A DNA stretch of 64,000 nt from JAGQZY01 sp964588335 (lineage in GTDB: Bacteria; Bdellovibrionota; Bdellovibrionia; Bdellovibrionales; JAGQZY01), in assembly GCA_964588335.1 (NCBI GenBank), contig CAZPOV010000006.1, positions 62,001 to 126,000 of the forward strand, in the 5' to 3' direction. The notes under the pieces were generated by a model. It made no database searches, was not told the DNA's origin, and worked only from the letters and a program-made list of their open reading frames with translations. The translations under genes were made by a program, and so were the position numbers. Below are positions 34,790-44,118 of the stretch, in pieces (the stretch's first letter is position 1; the number at the start of each line of letters is the position of its first letter).

Positions 34790-36523
34790 TTATTCGGTCA
34801 TCCGACGGGTGTTGTACTCATTGGCGCGCAACGGGTCGATGGATTCGTAACGAACCAAAAGCTCTTGCGTTCCTAAAAGTCCTTGGTTTACAAAAATAAT
34901 GTTCTGTTCTCCAGGTTTGATTTCCAGACTCCAGCACAGCTCTTGGCTTTGTTCACTTTGACAAAAGGGAACCTTGCGGTCGGGTTGAGATTTGTAAACC
35001 ACTTCCACTCGGCCAGCAGGAAAACGTTGCAGTCGATACTCACCGCGACTGACAGACCGAGTAAAAAGATCCTTTGCCACGCGCGCCAGTTTTCTTCCGT
35101 AGGTGTTGTCATCGGTTCCATCACAAATATTTAATATATTGGTCCCCGCCTCGCGAGTTCCTCGGGTGAGGTTTAAAAATTTCTCCAACTCTTGGGGTTC
35201 ACTTTGCGACAGCTGACCTCTCACATCGTCGTCGACTTTTGGATTGCCGCTGACACAATGACGCTTACTGAGACTCCACGGGTTTTCGGGATCATTGTCG
35301 CCACCAAATCGAGTCTGCAAGTCCCGACTTACAGAGTTTCGATGTAGAACTCCGTAAGTCGAAATTCTTTCGTAGGCGCGATCGTCGCCTTTAAGACGTT
35401 GCAAAGCCTCGGCGGCCCTTTGCGCGTTAAGGTTAGGAGACCAGTCGATCGTGTCGGTGATAAAAATCACACCCAAATGCGCCCCTGAGCGTACAAAGTC
35501 GGTGTTCATTGACTGGGTGAGGGCCATCCATTGCTCTTCACGAGTTTCATCATCAAGGGCTGGAACCGACCATCCTTGCTCTGCCGAATCTGGAAACTGC
35601 GAGCGATAGTGTTCACTGGAGGTCCCAAAAAGAAGAAATCCAGGGTTTAAACCCATCACCATGGGAGCCAACAATTCCTCGTAACGAGGTCCCACGGCTT
35701 CCTGAACTAAAATTTCAGTGAAGACAGACTGAGCGCCCGCCTGTTGCGCGTCAGGACTCACCGGCCCCGCCACTTCCACTTGCTCAAATTGATCAGCTTC
35801 AACAAAGTTTTGCGCACCCAGTTTCAAGGTGGCTTTTAAAACTTCCGGGGCTGTTTCTGAGGTCGCAAAGAACTGGTCAAGCTCAACATAACCATCGGCA
35901 TTGTCGGTTGGCTGGCGCAGCGGAACCATGGTTCCCAATCGATAAAAGTTTCTTGTTCTTACAAAATTCTCATCACCTTGGGTTCGACGACTGAATTCCG
36001 TCACCCCTTCAACATAACGTTGCTCTCCGGGCCGCCCTTGTTTGAAATAGCGGCGAGAGTCGTAAATCGGGATCACCGAAATACGGTAGTCAAGTAAGTC
36101 GTAATTACTGAGTTCGTCAACAAATTGGTCCATTGCGCCGACCAGATTCTCTTGGTGAGGCAGCATACTTTTCGAATCATCCATAATAAAAACCAAATCC
36201 AGTTTTGGTTTTATGTCAGGGTTGGTTAATGAAATGGTCTGCTCGACTTCGGTGACATCGGCCGGTTCGATATCGTCAATTTCTGGTGGTAGCACAATCT
36301 GCACCGACGAGACTTGTCCCGCTTCGGGAAAATCTGGAATCACAATGTTGGCCTGTGAAACAGTCGGTGTGGGCCGCTCTTCAATTTCAACATCTTGCAC
36401 GGAGGCTTCAATTTCTTGTCGATCGGCACGATGCAAATCCGCCGTTTCTGATTGGCAAGCAATCAAACCCAATAAACATGAGGCCAAAGACAAAAACCTT
36501 AATTTGCTTTTAAATGTACTCAT
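34790..36523 (-). CDS. VWA-domain lipoprotein, last gene of the envelope-machine operon
   Basis: 577 residues. The lipobox (Leu-Ile-Ala-Cys23) predicts a lipid anchor. A long acidic, Pro-rich linker (about 24-105) leads to a von Willebrand A domain beginning Leu-Val-Phe-Ile-Met-Asp115-Asp-Ser117-Lys-Ser119, an intact MIDAS (DxSxS). The second half of the VWA fold appears near Gly-Val-Ile-Phe-Ile-Thr-Asp-Thr (about 355). The C-terminal ~120 residues are beta-rich with Cys pairs. VWA domains bind partner proteins through a metal. It overlaps the upstream TPR gene by ATGA and closes the ten-gene run that begins with tolQ-like 45277. Confidence 0.85.
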   Translation of the reverse strand: MSTFKSKLRFLSLASCLLGLIACQSETADLHRADRQEIEASVQDVEIEERPTPTVSQANIVIPDFPEAGQVSSVQIVLPPEIDDIEPADVTEVEQTISLTNPDIKPKLDLVFIMDDSKSMLPHQENLVGAMDQFVDELSNYDLLDYRISVIPIYDSRRYFKQGRPGEQRYVEGVTEFSRRTQGDENFVRTRNFYRLGTMVPLRQPTDNADGYVELDQFFATSETAPEVLKATLKLGAQNFVEADQFEQVEVAGPVSPDAQQAGAQSVFTEILVQEAVGPRYEELLAPMVMGLNPGFLLFGTSSEHYRSQFPDSAEQGWSVPALDDETREEQWMALTQSMNTDFVRSGAHLGVIFITDTIDWSPNLNAQRAAEALQRLKGDDRAYERISTYGVLHRNSVSRDLQTRFGGDNDPENPWSLSKRHCVSGNPKVDDDVRGQLSQSEPQELEKFLNLTRGTREAGTNILNICDGTDDNTYGRKLARVAKDLFTRSVSRGEYRLQRFPAGRVEVVYKSQPDRKVPFCQSEQSQELCWSLEIKPGEQNIIFVNQGLLGTQELLVRYESIDPLRANEYNTRRMTE

Positions 36524-37341
36524 AGTGAAACAACCTTTTTAAGAAGAGTCGGACAGGTCTTCGCATCAACTTGTAGCTGATCGATTTCATCAATCCACAC
36601 GTCTTCCTCATCGAAGGGAAACTGTAAATCGTCAGGACCAGCGCCTTTGACTTGACCGGCTTGCAAACGTTGACCGGCCAACTGTTTGTCCAAATAGATT
36701 CTCTGAATGGAGTCGGCTTCGATTAAGTGAAGCTTTTTGATCACTTCCGAATAGTGCTGCAACTGCCAATGACTTTTAGCTGTGGGTTGCGACGCGACGG
36801 ATTGCTCTAAAGTTTTAATTTTTTGCCGACTCTCACTTTTAAAGATTTCAATAACCTTAAAAACACGCGTGAAATCACAAACTTGATGGGCCACAAAAGC
36901 ACTGAAATAAAAAGCTTCAGGACTGACCGATGACTGAAACAAAGGCGACATCAACGTATGGCTGTCAGCGATCGCTTCGTTGTTCTTACCAAGATGAAAC
37001 TTTGTCCACGCTCGCTCCTCGACCGAGGTCAGCCAGAGTTCGGAACTTTTAGGAATTTTATTGTATTGAGCTAAGGCTTTTTCGTACAAGCCTCGATTGA
37101 ACAGGATTCGTCCTTTGAGAAGGGCGATATCATCGGTGTGTTTTTTCACCTTGTGTTGTTTCATTCGCTTTTGCAAAAACTTTAATTGCCCCATGGCCCG
37201 TCGATCGTCTCCGGCGACAGCCATACGATAGGCTTTGTAAATTTCTCGCTCAATATCAAAAGGAGCTTTGTCAGCGGCTGTACCGACAGCGCTGATTGAA
37301 GCAATCATGAAGAACAAGAGGGCTGGTGACATCCATTTCAT
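36520..37341 (-). CDS. Exported TPR-like helical protein
   Basis: 273 residues with a signal peptide ending Gly-Thr-Ala-Ala. The mature protein has helix pairs resembling tetratricopeptide repeats (for example Gly-Arg-Ile-Leu-Phe-Asn-Arg-Gly-Leu-Tyr-Glu-Lys-Ala-Leu near 80-93), and ends in an acidic patch and a Cys-containing tail. The periplasmic TPR proteins GltE/AglT of Myxococcus gliding are a reasonable comparison, but by type rather than by sequence. It is linked to both neighbours by ATGA overlaps. Confidence 0.7.
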   Translation of the reverse strand: MKWMSPALLFFMIASISAVGTAADKAPFDIEREIYKAYRMAVAGDDRRAMGQLKFLQKRMKQHKVKKHTDDIALLKGRILFNRGLYEKALAQYNKIPKSSELWLTSVEERAWTKFHLGKNNEAIADSHTLMSPLFQSSVSPEAFYFSAFVAHQVCDFTRVFKVIEIFKSESRQKIKTLEQSVASQPTAKSHWQLQHYSEVIKKLHLIEADSIQRIYLDKQLAGQRLQAGQVKGAGPDDLQFPFDEEDVWIDEIDQLQVDAKTCPTLLKKVVSL

Positions 37342-38030
37342 AGTAAGAACCCTACCTTGGCGGTGAACACAGTTTGCTCAAGACGTCGACTTTGACTGTC
37401 GGCAATCGTATCTTCATAGGTCTGATAACGCACTTCAAAGCGCGACGTTAGCCAGTCGGTCAGCCAAAATCCAACACCTCCACCAAGACTGACGAGATCA
37501 CTGGACCCGGACTGCGCTAGATTGATTTGTCCATAACCTGCCGATAGATAAATATCGAACTGAGTCACATTCCAATTGAACAGATTGATTTTCCCGTAAA
37601 CCGGATAAAACGAAACAGACGCTAAATAGGCATCTGAGGCAAAATCTCGTACATCGGGAGCCACCGAGGGTGACGCATTAAAAACGCGCTGTCCCTCTTG
37701 CGATAAATCATTTTGAAAAGAATAGTAGCGTCCGCCCACAGACCACCGAGGACTGACGTGAAGCTCTAAAGCTCCTTCGAGCTGTTTCGAATCGACGTAG
37801 GGACTTCCACCGGTGATGTATCCATAACCGAGTGTTCCTTCCAAACGCCAGCGCCGATCCACTGAACGTTTCTGTACGATCTTGACTTTGTTATTGGGCT
37901 GTAATTTCCGTGCTTTTCTTACAACTTCACGGTTAACACCCAAACTATCAAGATCTTCTGAAGCCTTAGCGTAAGCCAGAGAGCTCGAGATTAATGAGAG
38001 GGCTATTATAACTATTTGTAGGGATCTCAT
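37338..38030 (-). CDS. Outer-membrane beta-barrel protein of the envelope-machine operon
   Basis: 230 residues. The signal peptide ends Ala-Tyr-Ala-Lys-Ala. A short basic periplasmic stretch (about 30-62) precedes about eight amphipathic beta strands, with turns such as Gly-Gly-Arg-Tyr-Tyr-Ser and Ser-Ala-Gly-Tyr-Gly-Gln, and a final strand ending Val-Gly-Phe-Leu-Leu. Gliding complexes of Myxococcus contain similar small barrels (GltA/B/H). It could be the outer-membrane anchor of this machine. ATGA overlaps on both sides. Confidence 0.75.
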   Translation of the reverse strand: MRSLQIVIIALSLISSSLAYAKASEDLDSLGVNREVVRKARKLQPNNKVKIVQKRSVDRRWRLEGTLGYGYITGGSPYVDSKQLEGALELHVSPRWSVGGRYYSFQNDLSQEGQRVFNASPSVAPDVRDFASDAYLASVSFYPVYGKINLFNWNVTQFDIYLSAGYGQINLAQSGSSDLVSLGGGVGFWLTDWLTSRFEVRYQTYEDTIADSQSRRLEQTVFTAKVGFLL

Positions 38031-39235
38031 GGGTTTGCTTCCTCGTTTGGATGATTGATGTCAAAGGGAACAGGGGTGCTGGTCAGTCCACTCACTTGAC
38101 TTTGAGTTTTGACAGCAACCACAGCGCGGTTGTTACCTGTGAATGTTCCCGCTGGGATAAGTGATGATTGAATCGTAAAATGGTGAACAACTTTACCATT
38201 CTGTAAGGTTGGGTTCGGCCCCGGTGTTCGGGTTATAAAACTGGCAGCGTTGGTGCAACGGAGATTGGGGTTTGGATTACAACCGATCTCGCCACTAAAT
38301 ATAATAGACGGAGCCGCCTCAGGATTAAAACTCTCTCCCATGGCTGGATCATCAACCACCACTTCAAGCTGAGACCCGTCTTGAACAATGTTAACCAGCT
38401 GTGGTCCTTGTTGCGTTTGACCAACAACAATTCGAATATCTTGCTTCACAGTTTGTTGCCCGAGCAACTCGCGCTCACGCTCACTGGCCAATTCAATATT
38501 TTCTTTTACTAGCTCAATTTGATGGTAGGTTTCTGAGGTCAACTCGCCATTCTCTAAGACTTGACTGGGAGTTCCGACAATCAGCCATCGCCCTTGATTG
38601 TTGGGGTCGCGTTGTAATTGCAAGCCTTCAGGAAGTTCGGGTGTTACGCGAAAGCCAATTTGACTGGGATCGTGATCAAGCAACAACGAAAACGTGAAAC
38701 TGTGCTCACCTTGTCTGTTGAATTCAAATTCGTAAGATAAAGGTTTTGCTGATTCCAAGTCCCATTGATACAGGAAGTCCTGAAACTCTTGGGCGACCGG
38801 ATTATTGATTCGCTGTTGGCAGGTTTGAATCTGCTGGCGTAGTATTCTCACGCTCTCTTGATATCCTTGATCTCTGGCTTCCTGAGCCTGCTGGTAAGCT
38901 TCTAAGCTTGCAACATACTCATTTCTTCGGGTTTGCCATTGTTCGGCGGTGCGTTCCTGATCTTGCCGAAGCTCAGTGATAATATTTTGAAAATTGATCT
39001 CTTGTTGTGCCATCGCCGCTTCCGCTTCAGAGTTGATACGCTCAATGGAGGCCTCGTACTCAGCGGTTTCTTCTGCAAACTTTTGCTCGAGGGTTTGCTC
39101 TTCCGCCAATCTCTGGCTGTCGGTGATATAAGTTTCCTGCTGCCCGTGAAGAGGATCGGCATTATCCCCACCGAAGCCGCAGCTTGCGAGTACGAGTGGT
39201 AAGCACAATTTAAAATACTGTTGTAGTCTAAACAC
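38027..39235 (-). CDS. Coiled-coil lipoprotein with putative Ig-like domain
   Basis: 402 residues from a GTG start with GAGGAG seven nt upstream. The lipobox is Leu-Ala-Ser-Cys. Residues about 40-145 form a long Glu/Gln-rich coiled coil, and from about 150 there is a beta-rich domain with the phrase Val-Thr-Pro-Glu-Leu-Pro-Glu-Gly-Leu that recalls cadherin/putative-Ig modules. The rest is beta-rich with a Cys pair (Gly-Cys-Asn and Arg-Cys-Thr). The coiled coil is long enough to reach across part of the periplasm. It sits between the TonB-like transducer and the beta-barrel. Confidence 0.75.
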   Translation of the reverse strand: MFRLQQYFKLCLPLVLASCGFGGDNADPLHGQQETYITDSQRLAEEQTLEQKFAEETAEYEASIERINSEAEAAMAQQEINFQNIITELRQDQERTAEQWQTRRNEYVASLEAYQQAQEARDQGYQESVRILRQQIQTCQQRINNPVAQEFQDFLYQWDLESAKPLSYEFEFNRQGEHSFTFSLLLDHDPSQIGFRVTPELPEGLQLQRDPNNQGRWLIVGTPSQVLENGELTSETYHQIELVKENIELASERERELLGQQTVKQDIRIVVGQTQQGPQLVNIVQDGSQLEVVVDDPAMGESFNPEAAPSIIFSGEIGCNPNPNLRCTNAASFITRTPGPNPTLQNGKVVHHFTIQSSLIPAGTFTGNNRAVVAVKTQSQVSGLTSTPVPFDINHPNEEANP

Positions 39236-39247
39236 TTTTTTACTCCT

Positions 39248-40444
39248 CTATCCTTGTCGTGCCCGTTTTAATGTAAACGGATACGTCACATTGACGTTGA
39301 CGTTTCCATGGGGCTTAGGGAACTTCCAACTTTTGATTTTTTTGGTCATACAGGATTCAACGCCCGCCGACTTAAGACTGCTGCGTCCCACCTGGACCAT
39401 ACTGACTCGGCCTGAGCCACCAATGATAAAATTGGTGACAACTCGACCGGAAAGATCCGGCTTGGTCTGCAAGCCCATTTCATAACAGTAAAAGATTTGT
39501 CCGATGTTGCGTTTGATGACAGCTTCGATCTGGCTCATTTCTAAACCGCCATTGACAGTCCCATCCTCTTGCATAGGATGTTCGTAGCCACCCGATCCGC
39601 CACCTATGTTCAATTGACCATATCCAGCCTGGCCACCGGCACGGCCCTTGGTTCCGTATCCCACTTGTCCGAGATCGGTTTTTCCACCACCACCTGAGCG
39701 GGCACTGAGCGCTTTACCGGCCAAACTGCTGCTTGCACTGCCAAGGGATTTGGTACCGGCTGAATCTCCAGAACCTGAGTTTCTTAAGGCTGATTTCAAC
39801 TTTAATCCATTGCCACGTTTGGAACCTTTAGAAGTTCCGCCAAGAGCCCCGAGGGCTCCCATTTGGTTGACACTCTTTCGAGCCTGTTTGCGCACGCGAC
39901 GTTTCGGCTTAACCTTACTTCTAACTTTCTTTGCGACTTTTTTATTGCGATTGATTTTCTTTTTGGAAGCCTGAACAGTCGGCTTTGCCTTCGGAACCAC
40001 TGTTTTCGTCAAAGGTTTGATTTTAACTGTCGGCGTTTCCTCTTTAATCAAAAGTTCATGGGTCCAAAAAGCTGAAAATATAAGAAAAAGAACAACTCCA
40101 TGGACAACCGCTGACCATTTTAAAATTTTAGAGAAGCCTTCATCATTTTCGATTTCGATGGGATTGGCTATATAACTGATTGATTCATCTTCACTAAGAC
40201 GACGAAGGGTTCCAACTCCGGTCACTTTAATAGGCTGGTCGGCCATTTTGGCTACATCGAAAGACTGAACCAGTGTTAGGCCTTCGGTGTGGGCTTCAGA
40301 TTTTGTAAAAGAAGACATGGCTTCTAGACGACCTGTGGATTTTTGAGTCACTAGGTAAAGCTTGGGTTGAGTCCAATTGAAAGATCGTATGACCTTTCCA
40401 CCGGCATTCTCGAGCACTAATGGAATAGGTTTGATCGACTTCAT
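39248..40444 (-). CDS. TonB/AgmX-like energy transducer
   Basis: 398 residues. An N-terminal cytoplasmic domain of about 105 residues (not recognised; could be FHA-like) precedes one transmembrane helix (about 109-128). A Lys/Arg-rich periplasmic stretch (140-195), a Gly/Ser-rich linker (195-285) and a C-terminal domain follow (about 290-398). That last domain has Ile-Phe-Tyr-Cys-Tyr-Glu, Gly-Arg-Val-Val-Thr-Asn-Phe, Gly-Arg-Val and Trp-Lys-Phe-Pro-Lys-Pro: the AgmX/PglI (GltJ/GltG) C-terminal domain of Myxococcus gliding and related TonB-like proteins. It likely couples the TolQ/TolR motor to outer-membrane parts. Confidence 0.85.
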   Translation of the reverse strand: MKSIKPIPLVLENAGGKVIRSFNWTQPKLYLVTQKSTGRLEAMSSFTKSEAHTEGLTLVQSFDVAKMADQPIKVTGVGTLRRLSEDESISYIANPIEIENDEGFSKILKWSAVVHGVVLFLIFSAFWTHELLIKEETPTVKIKPLTKTVVPKAKPTVQASKKKINRNKKVAKKVRSKVKPKRRVRKQARKSVNQMGALGALGGTSKGSKRGNGLKLKSALRNSGSGDSAGTKSLGSASSSLAGKALSARSGGGGKTDLGQVGYGTKGRAGGQAGYGQLNIGGGSGGYEHPMQEDGTVNGGLEMSQIEAVIKRNIGQIFYCYEMGLQTKPDLSGRVVTNFIIGGSGRVSMVQVGRSSLKSAGVESCMTKKIKSWKFPKPHGNVNVNVTYPFTLKRARQG

Positions 40445-40701
40445 TTGTAATCCTCCTGACTCTGTTTTAATTGAAATTTGAACTTCTTACGGGGCTGTAC
40501 CACCGAAATTAATTTCTTCTCCTCTTCCACCGACACTGTGGCCTCTGGAGAATGGGCATATCGTCCGTTGACGGTCGATCCGCTAAAGTTGGCATCGGTG
40601 ACCCGTTCTGATTTCTTGGTCGGCGCAGTTTGGCTCTTCGGTTTGGCTTGAGAGAAAGGCGCCGTCAGTAAAAAACATAGAATTAAATAAAACCATTTCA
40701 T
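40441..40701 (-). CDS. Small exported protein of the envelope-machine operon
   Basis: 86 residues with a signal peptide (Met-Lys-Trp-Phe-Tyr-Leu-Ile-Leu and so on, ending Ser-Gln-Ala-Lys). The mature ~66 residues are polar and Lys-rich with no recognised domain. ATGA overlaps with the genes on both sides argue strongly that it is real and part of the machine. A small periplasmic linker or chaperone is possible. Confidence 0.75.
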   Translation of the reverse strand: MKWFYLILCFLLTAPFSQAKPKSQTAPTKKSERVTDANFSGSTVNGRYAHSPEATVSVEEEKKLISVVQPRKKFKFQLKQSQEDYK

Positions 40702-43619
40702 GGTGTCACCTTTCCTTTCATCTCTAGCAGTCTTTGATCAAGAAAAGCCACATGTGTATGATGCGCCATTTTACCCTCTAACTGTCGAAGCTTTTCAATG
40801 GCTTCGATTTTAAAGGGATGGGCTTTCGCCTGCTGCCGCGCCTGTTTCAGTTTTGCGGCATACCCTGAGGGTGCAACACCCAGAGCTTGTAATTTCGACT
40901 TTTTATTTTCTGGAGCGTATTCAGCAAGAAATTGAGCTTCGTCAGCGATTAAATTTTCGATGTGTACAGAAGCATTTTCTCGCTCTTTGGTTTTCTCATC
41001 GATATACTTTTCATTGGCCCAAAGAGTTTTAAGAGTTTTCTGTATGGCTTGCGCTTCTTGCGTAAAGCCCTTGGTTTTATCAGCCATCAATAGTTGATAC
41101 TGTTTGCGTTGATCGGCTGATAATCCTTTCGGTACGGGTAGACTGTTCAAATCTTTGACCAATCTCTGTTTCTCTATTTGCAAGACAGATAACCCTGCCA
41201 CATGCAGAGGAAAGTCACCACGATCGATAGCGGCGTTGGTAAATTCCTCGAGCTCATCGATCAGCTGCATCCGTTTGGCTGTGTCGGCACCGGTGCGATG
41301 GGCTTGTCTTGAAATTCTATGTCGGGCCAACTTCGCCTTCATTGATTTGAAATGTGGAATCTGTACATGCCGTAAAAGAACTTTACCGGCAGGCTTTTTA
41401 TCGGCGTTGGAGCCTTCTAAGACCTGCTCGGCGCCTTTAATGTTTTTATACTGACCAAAGGTTTCAAGCGCCAATTCGGAAAGAAGCAGTGGCGAGCCTT
41501 TGGTTTTAAAAAGTGTTTTCTTTATTTCCGCCCAAGGAACACGACTGCCCTGTACGATCTTGGCACGAATGCGATTGCCCTCTAAGACACCATGGTTGCG
41601 TGTTAAATACTCTTCATAGTATTTTTTTGGATTGATACCAGCCATCTCAGCCAACATGGCCAAACGAATCAAATCGATTTTTGCAAGTCGGCTGTTATCA
41701 AGGCGTCTTTTCTCATAAATATAGGCTTGCCGAAAATTGAAGCTGACTTGGTAGGCCCAAACCAGATTGTCGTAGGCAAAATGACTGGTCTTCAAAGGCA
41801 GTTTTTTATAGCGCAAAAGTTTTTTGCCTGTGCGAATGGTTTCAGCAAGGTCTTTTACCGAACGCGCCAATTGGATCTGGGTTTTCAGCATTAAGATCTG
41901 TTCTTTTTCATCGACGTCGGCAAATGGAACCGCCACCATTAATGTTAAAAGCTCTTTGCGGGTGGATTCAGAGGCATCCTTATCAATCGCAGCAATCGAT
42001 TCATTGAGAAGAGCCTTTCTATAGACAGACTCAAAATCTTTTTTGTGTTGTGGAAAAGTTCCAACATAAAGCTTGGCATGTTTCATTATCTTGCGGTTAT
42101 TCTTCTGCAAAGCATAGATATCCAAAACCAGATCAGCCGCTTTTTTGGCTATCGCGGTATGGCCTTTTTGAACTTTCTCAGCTTCCACGACCTCAGCAAT
42201 CACTTTTTTGAAACTTTTGAGGGCGGCTTTATATTGTTTTTCGTCGTATTCGAGGTAGGCCAACTGATACTTGGCGTGAATGTGTTTCGGCCCCTTCGGG
42301 TCAATGACAAGATACTCGGTGTAGGCTTTTTTCTTTAACTCATTATTTTTGCTGGTCTCAGCTGAAGACATACTGGCATCAAGAGAGGCAACAAAAAGCT
42401 TTTTCTCTTTCTCCACCAACTCACGCTTTTTTATTATTTTGGCAGAGGCAATATAGTGATTGACGGCTTCAGGATAAGACTTTCTTACGTCAAACATCTG
42501 CGCCGCCACGTAGTGCATGTCATAGGCATCATTGAAGGCGGCAAGATAAAGCTTCCAAACCTGGGCCAAGGTGGCTGTCGGGTGATCTTTTTCCACTTTA
42601 TTCCAGAAGACTAGGAATTTTTTGGACTTTTCTGCATACTCATTGCAACGGAACTCGAGCTCCTTGCAATCAACTTCCGCGTAGGCCGCCGTTGACTTAG
42701 TGAAATGACTAATGGTCTGACTATCACGTTTTAAAGTTTGCTCCGCCATCGCCATCCGCAGGTAAGCAAAGGCTTTATCAATGGGACGCATATCAAAGTT
42801 TTCAATAATGTAAAGGTTGGCATCCAGATTCTCTTTGGCGCGTCCTAGACGATCAAGCTCTGTTGCTAGGAGTTCAATATTCTCTAGAGCTAAACTTTTC
42901 TCACTCAAATGATGAATCTCTTTGAGTTGTTTGCTATGTATAGGGCCTTTGGCGGTAAATTTAGCAAAGTCTTTGGCCACATCATTTCGCAACTGCGAGT
43001 CCATTTTTGCCTTCGAGGCAAGAATATCTTTAAGGTGGCGCCTGGCTAATGAGTATTTCCCCGCATTGAATTCACACCACGCCATACGATAGCGGGTCAA
43101 CGGCGTATATAGAGCGCTGTTTCTGTTGATGGCACGACGAAAATCAGTGTAGGCCGCAGCGTATTTTTGGCCTAGGAATTTTTCTTCAGCTTCGTGCAAA
43201 TAAACCAAGGCTTTTAATTTTTTAGAATACTTTCGATTGTTAATAATACTGCGATTGAATTTGTGCACTTGAGTTTTTTGGTTCAAAAGAACATAGGACT
43301 GGGCAATTTGTTGGTAGGCTCGCAGCTGCTCATCCCCAGACAGTCGATCAAAGATTTGTCGGTAAAGTTTTAGGCCTTTTTGACGATCGGTGACCGATCC
43401 CAAGCAGGCATTACAATTGTCTTTTTCTTCTTCTTTTAATTGCTTTAATCTTGAGCGGTCGGCGTACAGATCAGCCAATCGAAGTTTCAATGGCACAGCA
43501 GCCGAGGCCCCACCACCGATTTCCATTTTCTCAATCAGAGCATCATGGGTCGCCATGTCCATCTCGGTGGCCATGGTAAAACTCGAATAAAATAAGACGA
43601 CTACGATGAACTGTTTCAA
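40698..43619 (-). CDS. Large exported helical-repeat (TPR-like) protein
   Basis: 973 residues with a signal peptide ending Thr-Met-Ala-Thr-Glu. The mature protein is almost wholly alpha-helical with many TPR-type helix pairs, for example Tyr-Arg-Met-Ala-Trp-Cys-Glu-Phe-Asn-Ala-Gly-Lys-Tyr-Ser-Leu-Ala near 180 and Tyr-Gln-Leu-Ala-Tyr-Leu-Glu-Tyr-Asp-Glu-Lys near 450. Lys/Glu-rich coiled-coil stretches occur near the C terminus. Large periplasmic TPR scaffolds (AgmK/GltI-type) occur in gliding operons. It begins 1 nt after the second TolR-like gene and probably scaffolds the periplasmic part. Confidence 0.8.
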   Translation of the reverse strand: MKQFIVVVLFYSSFTMATEMDMATHDALIEKMEIGGGASAAVPLKLRLADLYADRSRLKQLKEEEKDNCNACLGSVTDRQKGLKLYRQIFDRLSGDEQLRAYQQIAQSYVLLNQKTQVHKFNRSIINNRKYSKKLKALVYLHEAEEKFLGQKYAAAYTDFRRAINRNSALYTPLTRYRMAWCEFNAGKYSLARRHLKDILASKAKMDSQLRNDVAKDFAKFTAKGPIHSKQLKEIHHLSEKSLALENIELLATELDRLGRAKENLDANLYIIENFDMRPIDKAFAYLRMAMAEQTLKRDSQTISHFTKSTAAYAEVDCKELEFRCNEYAEKSKKFLVFWNKVEKDHPTATLAQVWKLYLAAFNDAYDMHYVAAQMFDVRKSYPEAVNHYIASAKIIKKRELVEKEKKLFVASLDASMSSAETSKNNELKKKAYTEYLVIDPKGPKHIHAKYQLAYLEYDEKQYKAALKSFKKVIAEVVEAEKVQKGHTAIAKKAADLVLDIYALQKNNRKIMKHAKLYVGTFPQHKKDFESVYRKALLNESIAAIDKDASESTRKELLTLMVAVPFADVDEKEQILMLKTQIQLARSVKDLAETIRTGKKLLRYKKLPLKTSHFAYDNLVWAYQVSFNFRQAYIYEKRRLDNSRLAKIDLIRLAMLAEMAGINPKKYYEEYLTRNHGVLEGNRIRAKIVQGSRVPWAEIKKTLFKTKGSPLLLSELALETFGQYKNIKGAEQVLEGSNADKKPAGKVLLRHVQIPHFKSMKAKLARHRISRQAHRTGADTAKRMQLIDELEEFTNAAIDRGDFPLHVAGLSVLQIEKQRLVKDLNSLPVPKGLSADQRKQYQLLMADKTKGFTQEAQAIQKTLKTLWANEKYIDEKTKERENASVHIENLIADEAQFLAEYAPENKKSKLQALGVAPSGYAAKLKQARQQAKAHPFKIEAIEKLRQLEGKMAHHTHVAFLDQRLLEMKGKVTP

Positions 43620-43620
43620 A

Positions 43621-44112
43621 CTACTTCCCGATCACTGCAAATTTAATGTTTTCAAAACCACTTTGGACCGCCACCGCAAGAATGGGGCTGATACCTGAAT
43701 AATCCGAGGCTTTGTCGGCCTGAATCACTAAGTTGCCAGAGCGCTCGTCGCCCTGTTCTTTCAACTGTTTTTGTAAATCCTGTAAATGAGAAAGAAGCTC
43801 TCCAGCATTCATTTCGGCTTCGTTGACTATATATTTATTCTCGACGACTCGAACGTTTACGCCCGGCTTAAGAGTCTGGCTTTGACTGGCTTGCGGAAGA
43901 CTGATCTCTTTATCGATTTTAACATCCTTCCCCGACTGCTGGGTTGTGACGAGAAGATAGATGACGATCACTGCGAAGGCGTCCACCAAAGATGTCAACA
44001 TCAGGGGTGCTGCCATCTTCAAAAGATTGACAGGGCTTTTTTTCGGTCGCACCCGAGCCATCGACTCTATGGGTGATCGTAATTTTTCTTGTTTAATCGA
44101 TCCAAATTTCAT
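43621..44112 (-). CDS. TolR/ExbD-family motor subunit with intact aspartate
   Basis: 163 residues: a cytoplasmic N terminus, one transmembrane helix (about 36-55) and a periplasmic TolR-like domain ending Ile-Lys-Phe-Ala-Val. In the helix Leu-Thr-Ser-Leu-Val-Asp44-Ala-Phe-Ala-Val, Asp44 aligns with the proton-carrying Asp of ExbD (E. coli Asp25). With TolQ-like 45277 it can form a proton-driven motor, as AglR-AglQ-AglS does in Myxococcus. It lies 6 nt after the other TolR-like gene. Confidence 0.9.
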   Translation of the reverse strand: MKFGSIKQEKLRSPIESMARVRPKKSPVNLLKMAAPLMLTSLVDAFAVIVIYLLVTTQQSGKDVKIDKEISLPQASQSQTLKPGVNVRVVENKYIVNEAEMNAGELLSHLQDLQKQLKEQGDERSGNLVIQADKASDYSGISPILAVAVQSGFENIKFAVIGK

Positions 44113-44118
44113 TTTTCC